Part shown: positions 6,794 to 14,903 of the stretch, piece after piece
How positions within the stretch are numbered: the stretch's first letter is position 1
How the letters are laid out: each line of letters opens with the position of its first letter
NCBI GenBank assembly: GCA_030530865.1
Contig: JAUMUC010000004.1
Span: 1-64,000 of the forward strand
Source: Lactobacillus sp.
Lineage (GTDB): Bacteria; Bacillota; Bacilli; Lactobacillales; Lactobacillaceae
Reading direction: 5' to 3'
Length of the DNA stretch: 64,000 bases
Notes under the pieces: model-generated
What the model was told of the DNA's origin: nothing
Databases searched by the model: none
What the model saw: only the letters and a program-made list of their open reading frames with translations
Translations under genes and position numbers: made by a program

Positions 6794-9700
6794 TTACTTA
6801 TATGTTAATTTAACGGCTGCTGGCAATCCTAATGGAATCAAGATTAAGAGCATTAGCAAACCGATAATAACTGTTGTAGCAACCTCAATCAAGGTTGGAA
6901 TACCTGATGGAATCAAGGCTGCAAAAGTACCACCTAAAATGATAACGGCCGAGATAACTACAGTACCAATGATAGCCGTTGAACGAACGATTGATTCTGC
7001 TACAGTTTCATCAGCGTTTTCCATTCGTTCTTCACGATATCTAGTCATTAAGAAGATACTGTAATCAACACCTAAAGCAATAATCATAATGAAGCTGAAG
7101 AATGGAACGTTCCAAGCAAGTTCACTTCTGCCAAGCATTGGTTTTACTAACCATTGATTAATACTTAATGAGCCGAAGTATGATACTAGAAGAATACCCA
7201 TGATGTAAAGTGGTTGCATAAATGAACGGGTTACCACCATTAATGCTAATGAAATACCCACAATCATGATAATAGCGGTTCTAGTAAAGTCTTTTGAAGC
7301 AACATCCTTTGTATCTTGAATGTGCATACTTTGACCGCCAGTGGCAATTTTAGCATTAGCTAAGCTAGTACCCTTAAGTGGCTTTTTAGCTAAATCTGTT
7401 AATTGGCTGGCAGCTTGACGAGCCTTTTCACCACTTGGATCAGTCTTGTAAACAACGATAATCTTCACACTCTTCTTGTCAGGACTCATGAAGGCGTCGA
7501 TTGACTTTTGGAAAGTTGCATTCTTGATGTTTTCTTTTGGAATGTAGAAAGTCTTAGCAGCGGCAGATTTTTCTAAAGCAGTTAAGTAATTTTGACCAAG
7601 TTGTAAGCCGTTATTAGCCTTAGATAAGCCAGTACTAATCTTTGGCGTATTTTCTGCTAACTTGCGAGCACCAGCATTCAATGTTCCTAAGCCACTTGAT
7701 AAAGTATCAGCTCCACTACTTAAGCGATTTGCACCAGCCACACCAGATTCAGTTGCTGATTGAACTTTCAAAAGACCACTTTGCAATTGATCTAAGGCTG
7801 TTGCAGCACCAGGTAAGGCAACGTTTGATGCAGTAGCTAATTGCTTAACAGCAGCTTTCATTTCGGTTACCTTAGCTAATAAGCCCTTCAAGGTTGTAGC
7901 TGTGTCAGATACTTGTTGCATTGATAAGCCAATACTTTGATCAGCCACACCGATACTCTTCAAATTATCTGAAACACTGCTCAATTTGCTTGCCATAATT
8001 TTAGCAAGGGCTTGTGTTTGAGCTGGAGTAAGTTTCAATTGGGTTGCTAATTCTTTGAGACTATCTTCAGAAGCAAAGTCTTTCAAAGTATTAGCTGCGG
8101 CAGTAGTTTGTTGACCAATAATAGTTGCTTGTTTAGCCACATTTGTTAATTGACTTTCAAGAGGTGAAAGATCAACTTTACTTTGACCTAATGCCTTATT
8201 CAATTTCTGAATTCCGGCATTAATTTGAGGTAATCCTTGTTTCAATTGAGCAATTTGACTAGCACTCTTACCGGACATTTGTGATGACAATTGACTATTC
8301 AATTGTTGTAAACCGCTGGCCAATTCTTTTGTGCCTGAAGCTAATTTAGTTGATCCAGCAGTTAACTTATCTGAGCCATCGGCCAACTTCTTGGTACCTT
8401 CATTGACGGTAACTGAACCCTTGTGAAGCTTAGTTAATCCGTTAGAAATCTTCTTGGTACCCTTGTTAACTGTCTTTAATTGATTATTTACATACAAACG
8501 GTTAACTTTGTCACCATATGGACGGGTAACCCCAACAGCAAAATCAACTTCTTTACTTGATTGAATTCGACCTAACAATTCATCAAGTGCTTTTAAGTCC
8601 TTTTCATTGTCTAACTTATGCTTTGCTCTAATGAACAAAGTTGTTGGTTCAGCCATTCCTTTAGAGAAATGCTTTTGGATGATCAACAAACCCTTTTTAG
8701 ACTGGACAGAATCAGTAATTTCTGTAGCATCATCATAATTCAAGTTACCTTTGTACATTGCACTAAGTGGTACAGTTACTAGAATGATCAACAATAAGCT
8801 GATGATCGCACGAGATGCCGCAAATTTAGAAATGCCATGCCATAACTTGCTGGCTGTTTCGCCTTCAAATTTCTTAGCAGGCCAAAACATCTTCTTGCCC
8901 ATAATTAACATGAAGAATGGGTTTAAAGTTAATAAAACGATCAGCAAGACCGCGACACCAACAGCTACGCCGACAGCAGATTGATAAATTGAGAATTGAG
9001 CTAAACCTAAAGCGGTAAATCCAATTAAAATTGATGAGCCTGAGTAAAGGATAGTTTTACCAGCTTTTTTACGAGCATCAATTTCTGCCTCTGCCACGGA
9101 TAAATCTTTACCAAGATTTTCTTTAAACTTGTCATAAAGCAGAATATTGTAGTCAGTACCAATCCCGAAGAGCACAATAACTATAAATACTTGGGTAAAG
9201 TTTGAAAATGGGAAGTCATAATGTGCAACTAAGTTGGTCACAATTCCAAATGAAACTAAGAATGAAATACCAACTGTCAATAATGAAACAAGTGGTACGA
9301 TTGGTGATCTAAAGACCAATACTAAGACAATGAAAATAAAGACAACGGTGATTAATTCTGTCTTCTTAATTCCTTCTTGAATTGAGTCAGAGAAGTCGTT
9401 CAAAAGAAGATCAGCACCAGTTACGTATGACTTAATGCCACTTGTCTTAATGGCTGCACGCAACTTATCAGATACTTGAGCAATCGTTCCAGCCTTTTTG
9501 GAAACATTGACTTGAACTACCCAGGTAGTACCGTCTTTTGACTTTAATTTTTTCTTAGTAGCCTGATTATCGTTTGGAGCCAAAATGTCCTTGATACCAT
9601 AAGTTGCTTCATCATCTTTTAGCTTCTTAATGGTGTTGTCAACCGCAATTTGATCGGCTACTGAAAGTCCACCTTTTCGATAAAAGACTAATCCTAACTC

Positions 9701-9892
9701 ATAGGTATTTTTCTTTTTAGAACCAAATTGATCGCCCATCGTCTTGGCAACTTCACTTTGAACTGTTTCTGGCAATCTAATGGTTGAATGTTGCCGAGTC
9801 AATTCAGTTATGTTAGGCAAAGTTACGATGGCAGCAACCATCAAAATTAACCAAACAATCAGTCTCCAGCTTTGTCTTTTTAGCTGTTTCAT
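6794..9892 (-). CDS. MMPL/RND-family membrane exporter
   Basis: This 1,032-residue membrane protein has two MMPL halves. Each half has a helix after the start, a large extracellular domain and a block of five or six helices (about residues 175-390 and 875-1030). The second block holds the conserved GVDYSIFLMTRYREE segment. The first extracellular domain carries an unusual run of short repeats of the type KLxxGxxxLxxG (about residues 475-560 and again near 735-770). Such repeats occur in YhgE/Pip-like and MMPL proteins and are likely extended or coiled. The family exports lipids, drugs or peptides using proton motive force; the cargo here is unknown. AGGGGAG precedes the ATG, and the gene lies 16 bases after a tetR gene, so it is almost certainly that repressor's target. 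Confidence 0.87.
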   Translation of the reverse strand: MKQLKRQSWRLIVWLILMVAAIVTLPNITELTRQHSTIRLPETVQSEVAKTMGDQFGSKKKNTYELGLVFYRKGGLSVADQIAVDNTIKKLKDDEATYGIKDILAPNDNQATKKKLKSKDGTTWVVQVNVSKKAGTIAQVSDKLRAAIKTSGIKSYVTGADLLLNDFSDSIQEGIKKTELITVVFIFIVLVLVFRSPIVPLVSLLTVGISFLVSFGIVTNLVAHYDFPFSNFTQVFIVIVLFGIGTDYNILLYDKFKENLGKDLSVAEAEIDARKKAGKTILYSGSSILIGFTALGLAQFSIYQSAVGVAVGVAVLLIVLLTLNPFFMLIMGKKMFWPAKKFEGETASKLWHGISKFAASRAIISLLLIILVTVPLSAMYKGNLNYDDATEITDSVQSKKGLLIIQKHFSKGMAEPTTLFIRAKHKLDNEKDLKALDELLGRIQSSKEVDFAVGVTRPYGDKVNRLYVNNQLKTVNKGTKKISNGLTKLHKGSVTVNEGTKKLADGSDKLTAGSTKLASGTKELASGLQQLNSQLSSQMSGKSASQIAQLKQGLPQINAGIQKLNKALGQSKVDLSPLESQLTNVAKQATIIGQQTTAAANTLKDFASEDSLKELATQLKLTPAQTQALAKIMASKLSSVSDNLKSIGVADQSIGLSMQQVSDTATTLKGLLAKVTEMKAAVKQLATASNVALPGAATALDQLQSGLLKVQSATESGVAGANRLSSGADTLSSGLGTLNAGARKLAENTPKISTGLSKANNGLQLGQNYLTALEKSAAAKTFYIPKENIKNATFQKSIDAFMSPDKKSVKIIVVYKTDPSGEKARQAASQLTDLAKKPLKGTSLANAKIATGGQSMHIQDTKDVASKDFTRTAIIMIVGISLALMVVTRSFMQPLYIMGILLVSYFGSLSINQWLVKPMLGRSELAWNVPFFSFIMIIALGVDYSIFLMTRYREERMENADETVAESIVRSTAIIGTVVISAVIILGGTFAALIPSGIPTLIEVATTVIIGLLMLLILIPLGLPAAVKLTYK

Positions 9893-9908
9893 GCTATTTA
9901 TCTCCCCT

Positions 9909-10451
9909 TTATTGAATTATGCGGAAAATCATGTCGTAATAATTTTCTTCAGCTTCTGCTTCAGTTTCATCCGTAAATAAAGTTGAAGCATCCAAGAAAA
10001 TGTAACCGAGCACTGCACCGATCAAAACGTGAGTTGGTGCCTTATGGCTGACATTGATATTCATCTGTTCCGCCATCTTTAAAATATCCAGAATTGCCTG
10101 CACAATCGCATCATCTTTTTCATATTCATTGAGATGATACAAGACAGCAGCTAACGCTTTATTTTCTAAAATAAACTCACGAATCGTTTTAGAAAAAGTA
10201 ATGATCGCATCTTTGCCACTTTTACCAACAATTTCTGTTGTGAGTAACTCTTTCAAACGATTAACTTCTTGAGCACCAATCAATGAAAGTAATTCTTTTC
10301 GACCAGAAACATAGTGATACAAAGATTGTGAACGAATATCAAGTTTTTTAGCCAAAGCCGGCAAAGTCAGTCCATCAATGCCAACTTCATCACACAAATC
10401 GATCGCTGCCTGTACGACCTTTTGCTTATCTAAATCACGCTTTTTTCGCAT
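9909..10451 (-). CDS. TetR/AcrR-family transcriptional repressor
   Basis: The 180-residue protein has an N-terminal helix-turn-helix (about residues 10-55) with TLPALAKKLDIRSQSLYHYV as the turn and recognition helix. This is the TetR signature. The C-terminal all-helical part would bind an inducer; an acidic tail follows (ETEAEAEEN). The gene is first in a two-gene operon with the MMPL exporter. Its promoter contains two copies of a 13-base palindrome, one inside the -35/-10 spacer, which predicts autorepression and induction by an exported compound. The ATG follows AAAGGAG. Confidence 0.9.
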   Translation of the reverse strand: MRKKRDLDKQKVVQAAIDLCDEVGIDGLTLPALAKKLDIRSQSLYHYVSGRKELLSLIGAQEVNRLKELLTTEIVGKSGKDAIITFSKTIREFILENKALAAVLYHLNEYEKDDAIVQAILDILKMAEQMNINVSHKAPTHVLIGAVLGYIFLDASTLFTDETEAEAEENYYDMIFRIIQ

Positions 10452-10481
10452 GCTGATCTCCTTTCAAATAACAATATAAAT

Positions 10482-10510
10482 ATTATAAATCTACAACATG
10501 TAGAATGCAA
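10482..10510 (-). promoter_or_regulatory. Promoter of the tetR-MMPL operon
   Basis: On the minus strand, -35 TTGCAT (10510-10505) and a perfect -10 TATAAT (10487-10482) are 17 bases apart. The spacer is almost entirely filled by the first TetR operator palindrome. Confidence 0.85.
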
Positions 10511-10524
10511 CCTACACTTTGTAG
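10491..10524. promoter_or_regulatory. Double TetR operator
   Basis: Two palindromes CTACA-N3-TGTAG occur at 10491-10503 and 10512-10524. Their centres are 21 bases apart, two helical turns, so bound dimers would sit on the same face. One fills the promoter spacer and the other abuts the -35 box. Confidence 0.8.
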
Positions 10525-10536
10525 ATTATTTTAAAA

Positions 10537-10560
10537 ATAAAAAAAGCAGCCTAAGCTGCT
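10537..10560 (-). terminator. Intrinsic terminator of the exported SxxK protein gene
   Basis: The minus-strand hairpin AGCAGC-TTAG-GCTGCT is followed by seven T. The TAG stop of the gene sits in the loop. Confidence 0.87.
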
Positions 10561-11264
10561 AAACTGAGAATTTTTGAATCTAGACTATGATCTGCGCCGT
10601 AAATCACAACGGTAGCATTCACCCGCCAGTTACCAAAGTGGTAGAGTCCTTGTTTCTTTTTACTGTTAATTGCTGATAAAAAGACTGACTTTTTAGAGCT
10701 TAAACCAACACCGATCACCAGCTTTTGAAAATCTGCTAGGCTCATTTTTCCATCTGAATAAGTCAAATTGCTAGCCTGCAAATATTTTTTCAAAGAACGC
10801 TTTTTGACAACTCGCTCTAATGTAGCTATTGCCGCCTTGCTTCCCTTTATCATAGCTTGGCGTAAAAATGCAATACCATAAGCAATGTGACTTTTTACAG
10901 TTTTATCGCCTTTTTTAACCTTAGCTGTCTGACCATTTTTGATGTAGCCGTGTTCTTCACCATAAAGCAATGCTGCTAAAACTAAGGCCTCTTTACCTTT
11001 GCCCAAGCTATATTGATCAGCTTGTGAAAAAGTAGCTGTTTTTCCATCTTTAGTCACCATGGCAGCAACCCTTTGACTGCCGATGATATCTTGTAATTGA
11101 CTAGTTAAGCTGTCATTGCCTGCTTTTTTATGATTAACTTTAACAGTTTTACTTACTCCAACAACTTGAATTGTCTTTTGCTTAGCATGTTTAATTGTTG
11201 AAGTGTAGGTAATAAAGGCCAATAAAGCACAAATAATGGCCACAATTGGCAATTTTCTCTTCAT
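10551..11264 (-). CDS. Exported protein, possible degenerate beta-lactamase-like serine hydrolase
   Basis: The 237-residue protein has one N-terminal hydrophobic segment (residues 5-20), either a signal peptide or a membrane anchor, followed by a basic exported domain. Residues 84-104 read as S-L-G-K (86-89) leading into a hydrophobic helix. This is the layout of the S-x-x-K nucleophile helix in class A beta-lactamases and penicillin-interacting enzymes. About 60 residues later KGSKAAIATL stands where S-D-N would be expected, so the second motif is altered. I treat the fold assignment as inference; otherwise the protein is unrecognised. It probably shares a transcript with corA, 11 bases upstream. 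Confidence 0.5.
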   Translation of the reverse strand: MKRKLPIVAIICALLAFITYTSTIKHAKQKTIQVVGVSKTVKVNHKKAGNDSLTSQLQDIIGSQRVAAMVTKDGKTATFSQADQYSLGKGKEALVLAALLYGEEHGYIKNGQTAKVKKGDKTVKSHIAYGIAFLRQAMIKGSKAAIATLERVVKKRSLKKYLQASNLTYSDGKMSLADFQKLVIGVGLSSKKSVFLSAINSKKKQGLYHFGNWRVNATVVIYGADHSLDSKILSLAA

Positions 11265-11275
11265 AATTTACTTCC

Positions 11276-12193
11276 TTAAAATAGCTTGTGACGTTTCATC
11301 AAGTAAATAATCCAAACCATCAAACCAACACTAATTCCAATTATGATAATCCAATCGAAACGACTATTGGCAATTGGCAAAGTAACATTCATCCCGTAAA
11401 AACCCGTCATAATGGTTGGAATTGTGAGCACCAATGACCAAACAGTTAAGAATTTCATCGTATCGTTCAGATTATTGTTCATCATATTATTGCTAGTTGA
11501 AGCCAAGGTTTGTGTAACTTGTTGGGAAATCTTCACCATTTCTGTTGATTGCTTTGATTCGATTAAAACGTCATCAAGACGTTCAAGGGCTTCTTTAGTC
11601 AGTGGCAACTTGGTGTGTTGCAAACTGTTCAGCATCAAAAGATTAGTTTGAATTGAACTTGAAAGATAAACCAAACTCTTTTCAACATTAGATAATTCCA
11701 CGATATCTTTATTGTCAATGTCATCTGACAACTTCGAATCAAGAATATTCCGTTCAACGTCTAATTGTGTCACAGCTCGTTGGAAATACTGTGAAGCATA
11801 TAGTAAAAAGATCATCAATAGTTCAGTGACATCACGGGCTTCACTTAGGACCTCACGCATTTGATCATCATTGAATTCATCGAAAATATAACTAGTCGAT
11901 TCTGTGTGGAAAGTGAAAACGTCATTCCCTTGCACTAAAAAAGTAATTGGGTGAGACGTAAAGTGACGAATGGTGGTAGTAGGCCAAATTGGAACATCAT
12001 AAACTAATAAGTGACTTTGCGTATGGTAATCATAGTCATAGTGAGGACGTTCGTGCCGGTCAGAGATATAAGAAATGATATCAGGCGTAAAGTGAAAATC
12101 AGACTGCAATTTCAAGCTATCTGCCTCACTAAGGTTACTGATATCAAACCATCGTAATGGCATCTTCTTTAAGAATTTTTGTTGCCGGATCAT
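11276..12193 (-). CDS. corA: CorA-family magnesium/divalent cation transporter
   Basis: The 305-residue protein has a long cytoplasmic alpha/beta and helical region, then two C-terminal membrane helices (about residues 245-265 and 278-300). The first helix ends in Y-G-M-N, the selectivity motif of CorA channels. The family forms pentamers that admit Mg2+ (sometimes Co2+ or Ni2+) through the cytoplasmic membrane. This copy lacks the usual acidic loop after GMN (it reads VTLPI), as in several Firmicute homologues. The ATG is preceded by GGAGGTGG. A predicted promoter lies over the end of the upstream binding-protein gene. Confidence 0.88.
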   Translation of the reverse strand: MIRQQKFLKKMPLRWFDISNLSEADSLKLQSDFHFTPDIISYISDRHERPHYDYDYHTQSHLLVYDVPIWPTTTIRHFTSHPITFLVQGNDVFTFHTESTSYIFDEFNDDQMREVLSEARDVTELLMIFLLYASQYFQRAVTQLDVERNILDSKLSDDIDNKDIVELSNVEKSLVYLSSSIQTNLLMLNSLQHTKLPLTKEALERLDDVLIESKQSTEMVKISQQVTQTLASTSNNMMNNNLNDTMKFLTVWSLVLTIPTIMTGFYGMNVTLPIANSRFDWIIIIGISVGLMVWIIYLMKRHKLF

Positions 12194-12221
12194 CCTGCCA
12201 CCTCCATTTTATTACCTTACT

Positions 12222-12249
12222 ATTTTACCAGTTTTACTAGTCTTTCCAA
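12222..12249 (-). promoter_or_regulatory. Predicted promoter of corA
   Basis: On the minus strand, TTGGAA (12249-12244) and an extended -10 TGG-TAAAAT are 16 bases apart. It overlaps the last codons and stop of the upstream solute-binding protein gene. Confidence 0.55.
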
Positions 12250-13487
12250 GTGTTTTTCAATTTTGTTTTGCCATCTTGAATCATTTGTTCAAGTTTACTT
12301 GGTTTTGCAGTAAGAATATTTTCAAAAATTGGAGTTAATTCGTTATAAGCATTGTCAGAATTTTCGACAACAGGCAAAGAATAAGTATGCTTCAACGCCT
12401 TAGTTGCCAATAATGGAACTTGATAGCCACTTGAAAGATACTTAGCGTTGTTTAACGCTTGATTATTTACAGGTAAGTATCCAGTGCTATTAGCCCACAA
12501 TAATTGACTATCTTTTCTAGTTAAAAACTTCATGTATAAAAAGCTCGCAGCCTTATCATTGCTGTTACCCTTATTTAACATGTAAAGATCAGCACCTTGG
12601 CCAACAGTGTATTTACCAGGACGCAAAACTACACCGTAATTGAGAGTCTTTTTACCTAGCATCTTGATGTAGCCTTCAGTTGCAGAAGTTCCAATAAACA
12701 TGGCAATCTTACTATTATCAAATGGGTATGATAAATACTTGTCAGTTCCAGCAATTCTAAAGTAGCCCTTTTGGACACCTTGGTAATAGTAATTAATGAT
12801 TTTTCTTGAGGTTTGAGAAGTAAAATCAACATTCTTAGAGAAGTCAATGCCAGCATTCTTCAAAGCCAACATGTAGTAGTTAGATAATGAATCAAATCCT
12901 GCTCCGACAACTTTACCTTTGCTCTTTTTATAAATAGTTTCAGCAGCTGTCTTCAATTCAGCCATAGTTGTTGGAACTTTAACACCATACTTTTTAAGTA
13001 AAGTTTTGTTGTAGAAAAGCACTTCAACTGATTTATTAAAAGGTAAACCGTATTGCTTGCCATTAATTCTGGCACCTTTCATGAATGCCGAAGCAATATC
13101 AACTTTTTGATTTTTTAAATATGGTCCTAAATCAACTAAGTAATTATTCTTTTCTGCGTCAATTAAGCCATCAGGATATGCCTGGGTAATATTTGGCAAG
13201 TCCTTTTTAGATGATAAAGTTGCATCAACTTTGGCTTGCAAGTCTGGATAAGTTCCTTGAGATTGCAATTTGACGTTAATTTTTGGATTTTCTTTTTCAA
13301 ATTCTTTGGTTAATTTGGCTAAAACATTTTGACGGTATCCAGTCATGGCATGCCAAAAAACAATCGTGGTTTTCTTAGTGATTTTAGTTTGTACTTTGCT
13401 AGTACTTTGATCATGATTGTTTTTGCCACAGGCGGTTAGTGAAAAAATTACTAGTAACAATAAGAGGATTTTTGATAGTTTTTTCAT
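12237..13487 (-). CDS. ABC transporter solute-binding lipoprotein, family 1 (second copy)
   Basis: The 416-residue protein begins with a lipoprotein signal (lipobox LTAC, Cys20) and would be anchored outside the membrane. The mature part starts with TTIVFWHAMTGY and contains ITQAYPDG, features of UgpB/MalE-type carbohydrate or glycerol-phosphate binding proteins. It is a close paralogue of the gene just upstream; the two differ by an insertion near residue 120 of the other copy. A terminator hairpin separates them, so this copy is probably expressed at a lower level from the same operon. The ligand is unknown. Confidence 0.85.
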   Translation of the reverse strand: MKKLSKILLLLLVIFSLTACGKNNHDQSTSKVQTKITKKTTIVFWHAMTGYRQNVLAKLTKEFEKENPKINVKLQSQGTYPDLQAKVDATLSSKKDLPNITQAYPDGLIDAEKNNYLVDLGPYLKNQKVDIASAFMKGARINGKQYGLPFNKSVEVLFYNKTLLKKYGVKVPTTMAELKTAAETIYKKSKGKVVGAGFDSLSNYYMLALKNAGIDFSKNVDFTSQTSRKIINYYYQGVQKGYFRIAGTDKYLSYPFDNSKIAMFIGTSATEGYIKMLGKKTLNYGVVLRPGKYTVGQGADLYMLNKGNSNDKAASFLYMKFLTRKDSQLLWANSTGYLPVNNQALNNAKYLSSGYQVPLLATKALKHTYSLPVVENSDNAYNELTPIFENILTAKPSKLEQMIQDGKTKLKNTWKD

Positions 13488-13520
13488 ATTTTTCTCCTTT
13501 AATCACCTCTTAATTGTATC

Positions 13521-13546
13521 AAAAAAGGTAAGGTTTCCCTTACCTT
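13521..13546 (-). terminator. Terminator between the two solute-binding protein genes
   Basis: The minus-strand hairpin AAGGTAAGG-GAAA-CCTTACC is followed by six T, between the binding-protein genes. It probably lowers expression of the second copy. Confidence 0.8.
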
Positions 13547-13563
13547 CTTTACATATATTTAAA

Positions 13564-14853
13564 TTATTGCTTCCAAGCTGCGTCAAATTTAGCTTTACCA
13601 GCCTTAATTTGAGCGTCAACATTTTGACCCTTTTGAGCAGCTGTGAATACGTTTTGTAAAATTGCATTTAAGTTTCCGTATGCAGCGTTTGAGTTCTTAG
13701 TTACAGGAACACTGTAAGTGTACTTCATAGCTTCATTTACGATTGCTGGAGTCTTGAGATCACTCTTAGTGTAACTTGCATCAGTCATTGCTGACTTAAC
13801 TACAGGAACATAACCAGTTGAGTTTGCCCAAGTTAATTGGCTTGCCTTTGAAGTCAAGAACTTGATGTACAAGAATGCTGCAGCCTTTTGCATTGCAGTA
13901 GACTTGTTGAACATGTAAATGTCAGTACCTTGACTCATGTTGTACTTGCCTGGACGAGGAGCAACACCGTAAGTAAACTTCTTACCTACACCCATCTTAA
14001 CAAAGCCTTCACCTGCTGAAGTACCAATGTACATAGCAACTTTTTCGTTAGCGAATGGTCCTGAAAGGTAGTGGTCTGAACCAGCAATTCTGAAGTAACC
14101 CTTCTTCATACCGTCTGCGTAGTAGTTAAGTACTGACTTAGAAGTTGAACCAGCAAAGTCAATCTTGTCAGTAAAGTCAACACCAGCATTCTTCATACCT
14201 AATACGTAGTAGTTTGCTAATGAGTCGAAACCTGCACCAACAACCTTACCCTTACTCTTCTTGTAAATAGTTTCTGATGCAGTCTTTAATTCATCCATTG
14301 TAGTTGGAACTTTAACACCATACTTATCAAGTAAGTCCTTGTTGTAAGTCAAAGTTTCAATTGACTTACTAAATGGAATACCATATTGAGTATCGTTAAT
14401 CTTAGCACCGTCTAATAATTCAGTTTTAATGTCTGAAGCAGCAGCTGAACCCCAACCAATTGACTTGTTGTTAATGTATGGAGTCATATCTGTCAACATC
14501 TTGTTCTTAGCAGCATTCCAAAGCCAGCCTGGGTATGCTTGAGTAATAGTTGGCAAGTTGTTTGGTGATTGCAAAGTTGAGTTAATCTTAGCTTGTAAAT
14601 CATTGTAAGCACCTTGGTTTTGTAACTTAACAGTGATGTTAGGATTCTTCTTTTCGAATTCCTTAGTCAACTTTTGCAAAGTAGTTTGTTGTACACCAGT
14701 CATACCATGCCAGAAAACAATGGTAGTCTTCTTACTAATCTTAGTAGGAATCTTGCTGTCACTACTATTGCTACTCTTGTTACCACAAGCTGCTGTTGTT
14801 AACATAGTTGCACCAGCAACTGCTGCAAGAAGTAACTTCTTACCTAATTTCAT
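13564..14853 (-). CDS. ABC transporter solute-binding lipoprotein, family 1 (UgpB-like)
   Basis: With the start at the ATG at 14853 (GGGAGG 6 bases upstream) the protein has 429 residues and a lipobox TAAC with Cys23. Mature-chain landmarks TTIVFWHGMTG, ITQAYPGWLWNAAK and SGPFANEKVAMYIGTSAGEG are typical of extracellular binding proteins for sugars or glycerol-3-phosphate. It would deliver the ligand to the two permeases and ATPase encoded upstream in the same operon. The upstream in-frame start at 14889 adds 12 residues without a ribosome site and would disrupt the signal peptide. Codon choice looks more biased than in its paralogue, suggesting higher expression (impression only). Confidence 0.87.
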   Translation of the reverse strand: MKLGKKLLLAAVAGATMLTTAACGNKSSNSSDSKIPTKISKKTTIVFWHGMTGVQQTTLQKLTKEFEKKNPNITVKLQNQGAYNDLQAKINSTLQSPNNLPTITQAYPGWLWNAAKNKMLTDMTPYINNKSIGWGSAAASDIKTELLDGAKINDTQYGIPFSKSIETLTYNKDLLDKYGVKVPTTMDELKTASETIYKKSKGKVVGAGFDSLANYYVLGMKNAGVDFTDKIDFAGSTSKSVLNYYADGMKKGYFRIAGSDHYLSGPFANEKVAMYIGTSAGEGFVKMGVGKKFTYGVAPRPGKYNMSQGTDIYMFNKSTAMQKAAAFLYIKFLTSKASQLTWANSTGYVPVVKSAMTDASYTKSDLKTPAIVNEAMKYTYSVPVTKNSNAAYGNLNAILQNVFTAAQKGQNVDAQIKAGKAKFDAAWKQ

Positions 14854-14903
14854 ACGGAACCTCCCGAATACAATAAATAATAAATACAATATATATATTT
14901 TGA

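Noticed and set aside
13488..13520. Own promoter for the second binding-protein gene
   Set aside because: A TACAAT is present after the terminator, but no -35 falls at the right distance, so I list only the terminator.
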